Positions 44,481 to 52,933 of a stretch of DNA of 64,000 nucleotides are shown one piece after another. The notes under the pieces were generated by a model. It saw only the letters and a list, made by a program, of their open reading frames with translations. It ran no database searches and was not told the origin of the DNA. Where the stretch lies: positions 372,001 through 436,000 of the forward strand of contig NZ_VYSG01000001.1 of the NCBI RefSeq assembly GCF_010667615.1. The letters are read 5' to 3'. The position numbers and the translations under genes were made by a program. The DNA is from Bifidobacterium choloepi (GTDB lineage: Bacteria; Actinomycetota; Actinomycetes; Actinomycetales; Bifidobacteriaceae). Positions within the stretch are counted from its first letter, which is position 1; every line of letters begins with the position of its first letter.

Positions 44481-44697
44481 GCCCATCACCTCGATCGGTC
44501 GGGACGGCACGAGCCATTAAGTCAGCACGGCCGGCGCCGTTTCTTGTCCGGGTTCGTTTCCGACGGCCATTGTCCCGAAGACTCCTCGTCGAGTCCGATA
44601 GAACCCTGTTGTCAATTCCCGAGAATAAGACGAACAAAACCGATAGATAATCGAAAACACGCCTGTTTCCATTCCATTCCGGAATACCGCCGATACG
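44481..44697. promoter_or_regulatory. divergent LysR-controlled promoter region
   Basis: This 217-bp gap is less GC-rich than the coding DNA. It contains the inverted repeats GACTC-N6-GAGTC at 44580-44595 and CGAT-AGATA-ATCG at 44641-44653. GATAGA also appears at 44597-44602, so GATA-type half-sites recur. These are candidate binding sites for the adjacent LysR protein. Confidence 0.45.
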
Positions 44698-45642
44698 ATG
44701 ATGCCCATGGACATGCATCTGGAATACCTGGAGAGTTTCCTGACGCTGGCGCAAGGCCCAAGCTTCACGGCGGCCGCACGAACACTGGGGATTTCGCAGT
44801 CGTCGCTGACCAAGCGTATCCACAATCTCGAGGACTCCATCGGCATGCGCCTGTTCGACCGGTCGGTCACCGGCGTCTCGCTGACGCCGGTCGGCAAACT
44901 GTACCTGAAGTACGCCAACCAGATCGACGACCTGCAGGACAGGTTCGGCGACGAACTGTCGCGAGAATTCAAGCAGAGCGGCACACTGACGTTCGGCGTC
45001 ATCCCGTCGGCGTCCGAGTACGGACTGACACGGATCATTTCGCGGTTCATGCGCTCGTCGGGATGCCGCTGTTCGTTGACGACGGCACGTTCCGAAGACC
45101 TGGAATTGATGCTCGGGGACGGACTGTGCGACTTCGCCTTCATCAAGAACGAAAGCGGCACCAATGATTTCCGCCGCATTCTCGTCACGAACGACCACAT
45201 GGTCTTCGTGGCCTCCGTGGACCATCCCCTCGCCCAGCATCGCACGGTCTCGCTTGGCCAATTGAAGGACGAATCGTTCTTTTTCGAGCCGAAGGGCTCG
45301 AGACCCTATCTGACCTGCGTGGAGCTGTGCCGCAAGGCCGGCTTCGAACCGAACATCGTCGGCACCGACGGCCAGATGGACAACATCGTCGACTTCGCGG
45401 CACAGGGACTTGCCGTCTCGCTGCTGATGAGCGGCATAGTCCCCCATGACCGGCGCATCGTCGCGATTCCGCTCGATCCCCCGGTCGTGTCCCGCATCGA
45501 CCTGTGCTTCCGCAACCGGCCGCTGTCGGCCATGCAGCGCCGGTTCCTCGATTTCTTCGAGACGCTGTCGGACGACAAGCGTTCCGGCGACGTCATCGTG
45601 CGGCGGGAACAGCGCGGCGACGACGGCACGGCCGCCGACTAG
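44698..45642 (+). CDS. LysR family transcriptional regulator
   Basis: The regulator is about 310-314 residues long. The N-terminal winged HTH reads SFTAAARTLGISQSSLTKRIHNLEDSIGMRLFDRS. It is followed by a linker helix and a two-lobed effector domain (LTFGVIPSASEYGLTRIISRF; QGLAVSLLMSGIV). It is divergent from the amidohydrolase-PTS-ceramidase-like operon and most likely controls it. The start is uncertain among ATGs at 44698, 44701, 44707 and 44713, with no clear ribosome site, suggesting a short or absent leader. Confidence 0.9.
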   Translation: MMPMDMHLEYLESFLTLAQGPSFTAAARTLGISQSSLTKRIHNLEDSIGMRLFDRSVTGVSLTPVGKLYLKYANQIDDLQDRFGDELSREFKQSGTLTFGVIPSASEYGLTRIISRFMRSSGCRCSLTTARSEDLELMLGDGLCDFAFIKNESGTNDFRRILVTNDHMVFVASVDHPLAQHRTVSLGQLKDESFFFEPKGSRPYLTCVELCRKAGFEPNIVGTDGQMDNIVDFAAQGLAVSLLMSGIVPHDRRIVAIPLDPPVVSRIDLCFRNRPLSAMQRRFLDFFETLSDDKRSGDVIVRREQRGDDGTAAD

Positions 45643-45686
45643 CCGGCAAGCCGGCGCAGGAACCGGACTTCCGTCATCACCATGAC

Positions 45687-45744
45687 GACGAATGGCGTGG
45701 GGGCCGTGAAACGAATTCGTTTCACGGCCCCCACGCCATTCGTC
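45687..45744. terminator. perfect 29-bp palindrome between convergent genes
   Basis: The arms at 45687-45715 and 45716-45744 are exact reverse complements meeting at GAATTC with no spacer. The core is GGCGTGGGGGCCGTGAAACG. It lies between the LysR gene and the leftward gene ending at 45771, and probably terminates both. Confidence 0.85.
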
Positions 45745-45770
45745 AGGCAAGCGCTACCGAAGCGATGCCC

Positions 45771-46397
45771 TCACTCGAACATGACCATGTTCGGATCCTG
45801 CAGCGGATCGGAGTACTTCGTGCCGTCGTAGACGAGGAAGACGCCGTCCTGCATGTGCTTGCCGGACAGGTGCTCGACATTGGTCTCGGCGATCGTGTTG
45901 TTGAGGCTCTGCAGCTCGTCGCCCTCGGTCAGGAACGCGGCCGTGTTCAGGGCGGCTTCCTTCTCGTCGTTGACCGGCTTGAGCACCGAGGTCTCGTAGG
46001 CCTTGAACAGCGTGGCGATCGCGGACTTCTTCGGGTCCATCGCATCGCTCGGGGCCTGCTCGAGCTCGACGAACTGGAACTTGATCCAGTCGTCGACGGT
46101 GGCGCGCGCGATGGCCAGCAGCGGCGTGCGGTAGCTGTCGATCTTGAGTTCCTCGCGCATGTTCGCGACGGTCTCGTCGCTCGCATCGCCCTGGAACTCG
46201 ACGGTCTCGCCGGTGCCCAGCTGCTTCTGGATCTGCGCGGCCGCCGCCTTCACGAAGTCGGCGCCCAGATAGGAAACACCGCGCTGGTCCGGGAAGTAGC
46301 CACCGTATTCGGAAGCCGTGCGCTCCGTATAGACGTCGGCGAGATCCTCCGGATCGATCGTCGCGGCCCTCACATCGCCAATTTCCTGCTCGCTCAT
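45771..46397 (-). CDS. uncharacterised acidic protein
   Basis: I do not recognise this 208-residue protein. It is acidic, mostly helical by composition, has no membrane segment and only Ala/Glu/Asp-rich helices, with a C-terminal segment GVFLVYDGTKYSDPLQDP. No catalytic motif is visible. The ATG at 46397 has AAGGGGAAG five bases upstream, so it is probably well expressed. It is monocistronic between two strong palindromic terminators. A stress or cell-envelope-associated function would be speculation. Confidence 0.7.
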   Translation of the reverse strand: MSEQEIGDVRAATIDPEDLADVYTERTASEYGGYFPDQRGVSYLGADFVKAAAAQIQKQLGTGETVEFQGDASDETVANMREELKIDSYRTPLLAIARATVDDWIKFQFVELEQAPSDAMDPKKSAIATLFKAYETSVLKPVNDEKEAALNTAAFLTEGDELQSLNNTIAETNVEHLSGKHMQDGVFLVYDGTKYSDPLQDPNMVMFE

Positions 46398-46506
46398 TGC
46401 ACTTCCCCTTCTGTTTCGAAGTTCAATTTCACACGAAATCATAGGGGTTGCAAGCTGTATGGCCGCTGAGTTTCCACCCTGAGAGTATTCGGCGGCGCAC
46501 CAAATA

Positions 46507-46553
46507 CAAGACGTCATGGACCCGAGCCATTGGCTCGGGTCCATGACGTCTTG
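46507..46553. terminator. palindrome upstream of the uncharacterised gene, after clpC
   Basis: Perfect 23-base arms (46507-46529 and 46531-46553, core GACCCGAGCCA) are separated by one base. It lies 30 bp past the clpC stop. It is a close relative of the palindrome at 54788. Confidence 0.8.
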
Positions 46554-46582
46554 ATTTACCGGCCCGGGATCAGCCTGCCGGC

Positions 46583-49150
46583 TTACTCCACCGACTCGAC
46601 GGTGACCCCGTCACCGCCGTCGTCGGAGGACGTCGCGACGGCGCCGACGGTCGCCGGCTCCTTCGTCTCGCTCTCCTCGAACGATTCGCCCGTGAACGTG
46701 AACTCGCCCAGGATGCCCTCGCCCTCGGCGTCGACGACGACTTTCTGGCCATCCTCGAGTTCGCCCATCAGGATCTTCTCCGAGATGGCGTCCTCAATGT
46801 CGCGCTGGATGACGCGGCGCAGCGGACGGGCACCGAGCAGCGGGTCGAAGCCCTTCTCGGCGAGCAGGTCCTTGGCCTTGTCGGTCAGGTCGAGCTCCAT
46901 GTGACGGTCGAACAGGCGCGTGTTGAGGTCGGCGACGTCGAGGTCGACGATCTCGCGGACCTGCGGCTCGGTCAGCTGGCGGAACACGATGATGTCATCC
47001 AGGCGGTTGAGGAACTCGGGGCGGAACTGCTGCTTGAGCTCGTTCGTGACCTGGTCCTTCATCCGCTGGTAGCTCGACTCGTTGTTCGAACCGAGGTTGA
47101 AGCCGGTGTTCGCCGCCTTCGCGATGTCGCGGGTGCCGAGGTTCGTCGTCAGGATGATGATCGTGTTCTTGAAGTCGACCTTGCGGCCCTGGCCGTCGGT
47201 CAGGTGACCGTCGTCGAGCACCTGCAGCAGCGTGTTGAAGATGTCCGGGTGGGCCTTCTCGATCTCGTCGAACAGCACGACGGAGAACGGCTTGCGGCGC
47301 ACCTTCTCGGTGAGCTCGCCGCCCTCCTCGTAGCCGACGTATCCCGGAGGCGCACCGAAGAGTCGCGAGGCCGCGTACTTCTCGGAGAACTCGGACATGT
47401 CGACGCGGATCAGCGCGTCCTCGTCGTCGAACAGGAACTGGGCCAGCGTCTTGGCCAGCTCGGTCTTACCGACGCCGGTCGGACCGGCAAAGATGAACGA
47501 GCCGGACGGACGCTTCGGGTCCTTGAGGCCAACGCGCGTACGGCGGATGGAGCGGGACAGCGCGGAGACCGCCTCGTCCTGGCCGATGATGCGCTTGTGC
47601 AGCTCGGACTCCATGTCCATGAGCTTCTTCGACTCGGCCTGGGTCAGCTTGAAGACCGGGATGCCGGTGTTCTGCGAGATGACCTCGGCGATCACGTCCT
47701 CGTCGACGACCATCTTGACGTCGGACTCGCCCTCGCGCCAGGAGCTTTCCTTCTCCTTGCGCTCGGTCTCCAGCTTCTCCTGCTTGTCGCGCAGCTCGGC
47801 GGCCTTCTCGAACTCCTGGTCCTTGATGGCCTGGTCCTTGTCGGTGGCGACCTTGGCGATCTTGCCGTCGAGTTCCTTGAGCTCCGGCGGAGCGGTCAGG
47901 CGCTTGATGCGCAGGCGCGCGCCGGCCTCGTCGATCAGGTCGATGGCCTTGTCCGGCAGGTTGCGGTCCTGCACGTAGCGCGCCGACAGCTCGGCGGCCG
48001 CCTGCAGCGCGTCGTCGGTGATCGTGACGTGGTGATGGTTCTCGTAGCGCGCACGCAGGCCCTTGAGGATCTCGATCGTCTCGGCGATCGACGGCTCCTC
48101 GACCTGAATCGGCTGGAATCGGCGTTCGAGCGCCGCGTCCTTCTCGATGTACTTGCGGTACTCGTCGGTCGTCGTCGCGCCGATCGTCTGCAGTTCGCCG
48201 CGCGCGAGCATCGGCTTGAGCATGTCGGACGCGCCGAGTGCGCCGTCGGCCGATCCGGCGCCGACGATCGTGTGGATCTCGTCGATGAACAGGACGATGT
48301 CGCCGCGGGTCTTGATTTCCTTGAGGACCTTCTTCAGGCGCTCCTCGAAGTCGCCGCGGTAGCGGGAGCCCGCCACCATGGAACCGAGGTCGAGCGAGTA
48401 GACCTGCTTGCCCTTGAGCGTCTCCGGAACGTCGCCGGCGTTGATCTTCTGGGCGAGGCCCTCGACGACGGCGGTCTTGCCGACGCCCGGCTCGCCGATG
48501 AGCACCGGGTTGTTCTTCGTGCGGCGCGACAGCACGACCATCACGCGCTCGATTTCCTTCGTGCGGCCGATGACCGGATCGAGCTTGCCTTCGGCGGCTT
48601 CGGCCGTCAGGTTGCGACCGAACTGGTCGAGGATGGCGGAGCCGTTCTGGTTGCGCTTGTCCTGCACGCCGCCGGCGTTGGCGAGGTCACCCTTCTCGCC
48701 CTCGCCGCCGTTGGCGTTGCCGCGGATCATGTCGATCGTCGTCGTGCGCAGGTCGGACAGGTCGACGTCCATCTTGATGAGCACCTGCGTGCCGACGCCC
48801 TCACCCTCGCGGATGAGACCGAGCAGGATGTGCTCGGTACCGATGTAGCTGTGACCGAGCTGCAGCGCCTCGCGCAGCGAGAGCTCCAGCACCTGCTTGG
48901 CGTGCGGAGTGAACGGAATGTGGCCGTTCGGGGCCGCGGTGCCCTTGCCGATCATCTCGACGACCTGCTTGCGCGTGTCTTCCAGCGTCACGCCCTTCGA
49001 GGCGAGCGCCTTCGCGGCCACGCCCTCCCCCTCGCGGATCAGGCCGAGCAGCAGGTGTTCCGTGCCGATGTAGTTGTGCTGGAGGGCACGAGCCTCTTCC
49101 TGCGCCAACACGATGACGCGCCGCGCACGGTCGGTGAACCGTTCGAACAT
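46583..49150 (-). CDS. clpC: ATP-dependent Clp protease ATP-binding subunit ClpC
   Basis: ClpC unfolds proteins for the ClpP peptidase and acts in heat and envelope stress control. The 855-residue protein has two N-terminal Clp_N repeats ([20 protein letters not shown]). The first AAA+ module has Walker [10 protein letters not shown] near residue 220. A UVR-type coiled middle segment follows ([19 protein letters not shown]). The second AAA+ module has [10 protein letters not shown] near 553, and an acidic tail ends the protein. The ATG at 49150 has AAGGA upstream. No protease-binding loop anomaly was seen. Confidence 0.97.
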   Translation of the reverse strand: MFERFTDRARRVIVLAQEEARALQHNYIGTEHLLLGLIREGEGVAAKALASKGVTLEDTRKQVVEMIGKGTAAPNGHIPFTPHAKQVLELSLREALQLGHSYIGTEHILLGLIREGEGVGTQVLIKMDVDLSDLRTTTIDMIRGNANGGEGEKGDLANAGGVQDKRNQNGSAILDQFGRNLTAEAAEGKLDPVIGRTKEIERVMVVLSRRTKNNPVLIGEPGVGKTAVVEGLAQKINAGDVPETLKGKQVYSLDLGSMVAGSRYRGDFEERLKKVLKEIKTRGDIVLFIDEIHTIVGAGSADGALGASDMLKPMLARGELQTIGATTTDEYRKYIEKDAALERRFQPIQVEEPSIAETIEILKGLRARYENHHHVTITDDALQAAAELSARYVQDRNLPDKAIDLIDEAGARLRIKRLTAPPELKELDGKIAKVATDKDQAIKDQEFEKAAELRDKQEKLETERKEKESSWREGESDVKMVVDEDVIAEVISQNTGIPVFKLTQAESKKLMDMESELHKRIIGQDEAVSALSRSIRRTRVGLKDPKRPSGSFIFAGPTGVGKTELAKTLAQFLFDDEDALIRVDMSEFSEKYAASRLFGAPPGYVGYEEGGELTEKVRRKPFSVVLFDEIEKAHPDIFNTLLQVLDDGHLTDGQGRKVDFKNTIIILTTNLGTRDIAKAANTGFNLGSNNESSYQRMKDQVTNELKQQFRPEFLNRLDDIIVFRQLTEPQVREIVDLDVADLNTRLFDRHMELDLTDKAKDLLAEKGFDPLLGARPLRRVIQRDIEDAISEKILMGELEDGQKVVVDAEGEGILGEFTFTGESFEESETKEPATVGAVATSSDDGGDGVTVESVE

Positions 49151-49503
49151 GCTAGTCCTTCCAATGAATACTGTTAATCCAAGTTCACTCTACAAATCTC
49201 GGGTGACGTTTATTTCCCGGATTTCAAAGATTCTTGCCCCCGTTCTCCCGTTCGCGGAAATGATGCACGATTTTCGATAGGGTGATCTTCGCACTTTTCA
49301 AGGCGTCATTGGCAAAGTGCGAACTTCCAGAGCGCCTCTCCTGATAGAAACCGCAGAACATCGCCGTTCCTTGATTTCGGATGCCCTCGCCGGGCCCGGA
49401 GAACTTCGCACTTTCCAAATGCCCCTCCGGAAAGTGCGAGGTGCGCCCGCAAGACGCCCCGGAAGTCGGCACTTCCAGGGCGTCTTGACCACCAGTCCGT
49501 CGG
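49151..49503. repeat. clpC upstream region with CGCACTTT/AAAGTGCG palindromes
   Basis: A 353-bp gap without genes. Palindromic pairs CTTCGCACTTT/AAAGTGCGAA lie at about 49288-49325 and TCGCACTTTCC/GGAAAGTGCGA at about 49403-49440. A longer hairpin CAAGACGCCCCGGAAGT with its complement lies at about 49451-49488 and probably ends the uspA transcript. The first two are candidate operators or an intergenic repeat in the clpC promoter region. Confidence 0.55.
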
Positions 49504-50595
49504 TCAGTGCACGATCGTCAGGTTGCATTCGGCGCTGTTGAGGACCTGCTTCGAGATCGAGCCGAGGAAGTGGGCGTCGAGGCCGGACAGGCCGCGGGAG
49601 CCGACGACGATGTGGCGGGCGTAGCGGGACGCGGACACCAGGCCCTTGCCGGCCGGAATGTGGAACGCCTCCGGAATGATCTCGAGGCCTTCCGGCAGCC
49701 TCGGCAGCGTCGTGCCGTCGAACGAGGCGACGAAGTCCCTGACGCGCTGGTCGGCGTAGTGCTGGGCGGCCGGCATCGGCGGCACCGTCGTCTCGTAGCC
49801 GGGCACCGTGCCGAGGTCACGGAACTGCCAGCAGTACATGACATGGAGCGGCGAATCGTGCAGCCTGGCGAGCGACGCCGCGAACTCGAGCGCGTGGCGC
49901 GAGTCCGGCGACCCGTCAACGCCGACGACGATCGGGCGGCTGGTGCGCGGCACCGGCGACGTCGGCAGCTCGTAGTGGACGGTCTGGTCGCCGGGCGTCA
50001 GCGAGCTGGCGATCTGGTCCTGCACCGACAGGTCATCGTCGTCCGGCACGCGGATGACGGTGACCGGCACCGGGCTCTCCTCGGCGAGCGACGCCGACAT
50101 CGAGCCGGCGATCCAGCGGGCCACGCGGCCCATCGAGCGTCGACCGACGACAATCTGCTGGGCGTTGGCGCCGATCTCGAGCAGCGCCGCCGAGCCGGAC
50201 GAACGGTACGACGTCAGCTTGATCTGCTCGTCGGCGACGTCGAAGTCCCGCGTCGCCTCGTCCACCCATTCGCGCAGCCGGTTGTTGATTTCGGTGCGCA
50301 CCTTGCGGATGTCCTCGTCGGTCGTCGGTTCGGGGCCCATGTCCCACGAGTAGGTCCAGCCGTACACGGCGTTGACGTGCTGTCCGGTCATCGCGGCCTG
50401 GCGCAGCGCCCAGCGCAGCGCGGCGAACGATTCGGCAGAGCCGTCGACGCCGACGACGATGTCGGCGGTCAGGTCGAAGTAGTTGCGGTGGGAATTCTCG
50501 TCGACGATCTTCTGCAGGTCGATGTCGAACGACGTCGTGTTCCTGCGGTCCGTCGCCGTGGCGTTGTCCTCCCGTGCCTCGCGATTCGCGGTCAT
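49504..50595 (-). CDS. tandem-domain universal stress protein
   Basis: The 363-residue protein has two USP domains. The first (about 42-185) has DIVVGVDGSAESFAALRWA and VVGRRSMGRVARWIAGSMS. The second (about 225-362) has IVVGVDGSPDSRHALEFA and VVGSRGLSGLDAHFLGSISK. The second glycine loop fits the ATP-binding pattern better than the first. The ATG at 50595 has AAAGGAGGGG at good spacing. It lies upstream of, and in the same direction as, clpC. Confidence 0.92.
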   Translation of the reverse strand: MTANREAREDNATATDRRNTTSFDIDLQKIVDENSHRNYFDLTADIVVGVDGSAESFAALRWALRQAAMTGQHVNAVYGWTYSWDMGPEPTTDEDIRKVRTEINNRLREWVDEATRDFDVADEQIKLTSYRSSGSAALLEIGANAQQIVVGRRSMGRVARWIAGSMSASLAEESPVPVTVIRVPDDDDLSVQDQIASSLTPGDQTVHYELPTSPVPRTSRPIVVGVDGSPDSRHALEFAASLARLHDSPLHVMYCWQFRDLGTVPGYETTVPPMPAAQHYADQRVRDFVASFDGTTLPRLPEGLEIIPEAFHIPAGKGLVSASRYARHIVVGSRGLSGLDAHFLGSISKQVLNSAECNLTIVH

Positions 50596-50739
50596 CGCGC
50601 CCCTCCTTTGCGTGAAGCTGTCAATACGCCCCATCCTAGCGAACTTGCGTGTTCACCGACAGAGTGTTCCAGTTCTTCCCGCCGTCATGCGCACCGGTCG
50701 CCCCGTCCGTCTTGTGGCGCCAGGGAACGGCAGCCATCA

Positions 50740-51957
50740 TTAGTTGCCAGTCGCGGTTGACGGCGAGGCGGAGGAATCGTCGCCGGCGGTACTGGCGGCG
50801 GTTTTCCTCGACGAGGAGGACGAACTGCTCCCGCCGGTCTCCGACGAGCCCGACGAGGAGGACGACGAGCTGCCGGAGGTCGGGCTGTCCGTCGACGTGC
50901 CCGACGACGAGGCGCCGGACGAGGACGCCGAACCGGACGAGGACGACTTCCCGGACGTCGACGTGGAGCTTCCGGACTTCGCCGATGTCACTCCGGACGA
51001 CGAGGACGTCGACGGCGAGGCGGACGCCGATGGGCTGGCGGACGACGAGGACGACGACGAAGAGGAAGAGGAAGAGGAAGAGGAATCAGACGACGAAGTC
51101 GACGAGTCGTCCGACGACGTGCCGGTCGTGGCGGCGGCGAGCATTGGCGCGTGGGTGAGGTCGGCGAGCGGGGTCGAGGACGAATCGTCGTCGGAGGACG
51201 AATCGTTGCCGTTGTCGCCGGAGGCGCCGGGCGCCGCATTGTCCATCGCCGTCAGCAGTTCCTTCGTGAGCTCGGTGTAGACGGCATTGAGGTCCTCGGC
51301 CTTCGCGGCGTTGGCGGTCAGCGTGGCGTCCGACATCGTGACCGAGCAGCCGACGGTGACCTGCCGGTCGACGGCGGCCGTCTTGAGCAGGTTTTCGATG
51401 GAGGCCTTGTCCTGCCCGTCGAGCAGCGGTTCGCCGGTCAGGTGGAATTCGTCGGCCTCGTCGACGACGGTGGCGAGGACGCCGCGCGTCGCCTTCGCGT
51501 CGTCGCGGCTGTCGGTGCAGCTCGACATCGCGGCGGCGCGTGCCGTGTGCGCGATGTTGCCGTTCATGAACAGGAAGCCGACGACGAGCGCGACAATGAC
51601 GACCGACAACAGGATGAACAATGCGCGGCTGCCGCGCAGTCCGCGATGCCTGTTGACGCCGTGGTGCGGCAGCTGGATGGCGGCGATGTCGGCGTCGGTG
51701 ACGGCACCGGCATCTTCGTCGCCGCGCTGCCGGCGAAACAGTTCGCTCGGCTTGAGCCTGGCGAGCTTGCTCTTCGGCTTGAAGCTCGGCGGCCGCTTCG
51801 TCTCGGGAAACTCGGTCGTCGGCGCGTCGACGGCGGTCATGTCGGCCGTCTTCGCCGGCGGCTCGGCCGACTGTCCGGCGGACGGTTCCGCCGGCTGTCC
51901 AGCCTGCGACGATTCGCCCGCAGCCGTGCCGCCGGCTCCATTCCCGGCCGCGGGCAT
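50740..51957 (-). CDS. single-pass membrane protein with very serine-rich tail
   Basis: The 405-residue protein is not assigned to a known family. A cytoplasmic N-terminal part of about 110 residues is rich in Ala, Pro and Glu. A membrane segment follows (ALFILLSVVIVALVVGFLF), then an exposed domain of about 110 residues (SCTDSRDDAKATRGVLATVV). The last 150 residues are almost only Ser, Gly, Thr and Ala, including a run of about 15 Ser. It looks like an envelope protein with a wall-spanning or sugar-modified stalk. ATG 51957 is chosen (GGGA seven bases upstream); GTG 51999 with GAGG is a possible earlier start. Confidence 0.72.
   Translation of the reverse strand: MPAAGNGAGGTAAGESSQAGQPAEPSAGQSAEPPAKTADMTAVDAPTTEFPETKRPPSFKPKSKLARLKPSELFRRQRGDEDAGAVTDADIAAIQLPHHGVNRHRGLRGSRALFILLSVVIVALVVGFLFMNGNIAHTARAAAMSSCTDSRDDAKATRGVLATVVDEADEFHLTGEPLLDGQDKASIENLLKTAAVDRQVTVGCSVTMSDATLTANAAKAEDLNAVYTELTKELLTAMDNAAPGASGDNGNDSSSDDDSSSTPLADLTHAPMLAAATTGTSSDDSSTSSSDSSSSSSSSSSSSSSSASPSASASPSTSSSSGVTSAKSGSSTSTSGKSSSSGSASSSGASSSGTSTDSPTSGSSSSSSSGSSETGGSSSSSSSRKTAASTAGDDSSASPSTATGN
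51060..51088. repeat. hexanucleotide repeat inside the serine tract
   Basis: The plus strand repeats GAGGAA about four to five times in a row (GAAGAGGAAGAGGAAGAG...), encoding Ser-Ser on the minus strand. Slippage would change tail length by two residues without breaking the frame. Confidence 0.6.
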
Positions 51958-52211
51958 GTCTTGTTCCCGCTTCTCGAGATCGGAATGTTCGTCGCCCACC
52001 AGTGCCTCGTGCCTTTCCGCCGCGACGGCCGCCGGATGACGGCCCTCGCCCGAATATCGAGCCCAGTTTACGGGCTTGATGCCTATGGAAATACGAGACG
52101 AAACTGAAAGATTCCTCAAAGATTTTCCACGCGGATAACCCCGTCGTTTCGCCGGTTCGGCGACGTCGGGCCGATGCGGACTATCGGCGGCGATTTTCCC
52201 GGTAGCCGATG

Positions 52212-52748
52212 CTATGCTCCGAGCCGGCCCCGATATTCGGTTTCGAGAATGGCCACCATCTCCTCCGGCGGAACCGTGCAGCCCTCCTCGAGCCACTTGC
52301 GCAGCATCGCGTTGATGCCGGCCTTGAAGAACGCGATGTGATAGTCCATGTGTTCGGCGGTGCCGAGGTACTTCTCCGCCTCGCTGGCCTCGAGGTGCTC
52401 GTCGTAATAGGACTCATAATCGAAGTTCAGCTTCATCATCATTCGGAAGAAGTCCGGATGCTCGCTGATTTCCTGGAACATCGGCAAGTAATTGTACGAA
52501 TGCGATCGAGTCTCCGCCTCGCGCGGATACAGCGCCAGGTAGTGCTCGAACATCTGGGTGCGGACCGTTTCCGCGAGATCGTCGATGTCGAGATAGTTCG
52601 CGTAGAACGTCGACCGGTTGACGCCGGCCAGCTTCGTGATCTCGTTGACCTTGATGTCCCCGAGTTCCTTCGTCTCGAGCAGCTGCCTGAACGCCGCCTC
52701 GATCCGGTCCTGCGAATTGCGCCTGCGACCGCCGCTTGCCATGCTCAT
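52212..52748 (-). CDS. TetR/AcrR family regulator
   Basis: The 178-residue regulator has an N-terminal HTH (RIEAAFRQLLETKELGDIKVNEITKLAGVNRSTFYANYLDIDDL) and a C-terminal helical ligand or dimer domain with HMDYHIAFFKAGINAMLRKW. The ATG at 52748 has GAGAGGGGC about seven bases upstream and adds two residues to the alternative ATG at 52742. It is divergent from an ABC transporter operon, which it most likely represses. Confidence 0.88.
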   Translation of the reverse strand: MSMASGGRRRNSQDRIEAAFRQLLETKELGDIKVNEITKLAGVNRSTFYANYLDIDDLAETVRTQMFEHYLALYPREAETRSHSYNYLPMFQEISEHPDFFRMMMKLNFDYESYYDEHLEASEAEKYLGTAEHMDYHIAFFKAGINAMLRKWLEEGCTVPPEEMVAILETEYRGRLGA

Positions 52749-52933
52749 CCGAATGCCCCTCTCTTCCCTGCACATCCGACATTTCGGGAAAACTGTCGGT
52801 TGTGGCGCCTGTATTCGATTTCTATTCTAGAACTAAATCCGACACGTGTCCGAACACATGTCGCGACATCTGTCCGCAAGGCCTGTTGCCACCGTTGCCA
52901 ACGGCATCCGGACCAACGAGAAGGAGGGGCACG
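52749..52933. promoter_or_regulatory. TetR-ABC intergenic region with two short palindromes
   Basis: A perfect 10-bp palindrome GACACGTGTC is at 52841-52850 and a 12-bp one ATGTCGCGACAT at 52858-52869. They are adjacent, sit between the two divergent genes and are good TetR-type operator candidates. An AT-rich patch just before them may carry the promoter. Confidence 0.6.

Noticed and set aside
49151..49503. Small protein genes in the clpC upstream gap
   Set aside because: The open frames have no ribosome site, cross the palindromes and show no conserved motif.
51000..51280. Glu/Asp-rich frame on the plus strand
   Set aside because: It is the complement of the serine codon tract of the real minus-strand gene.
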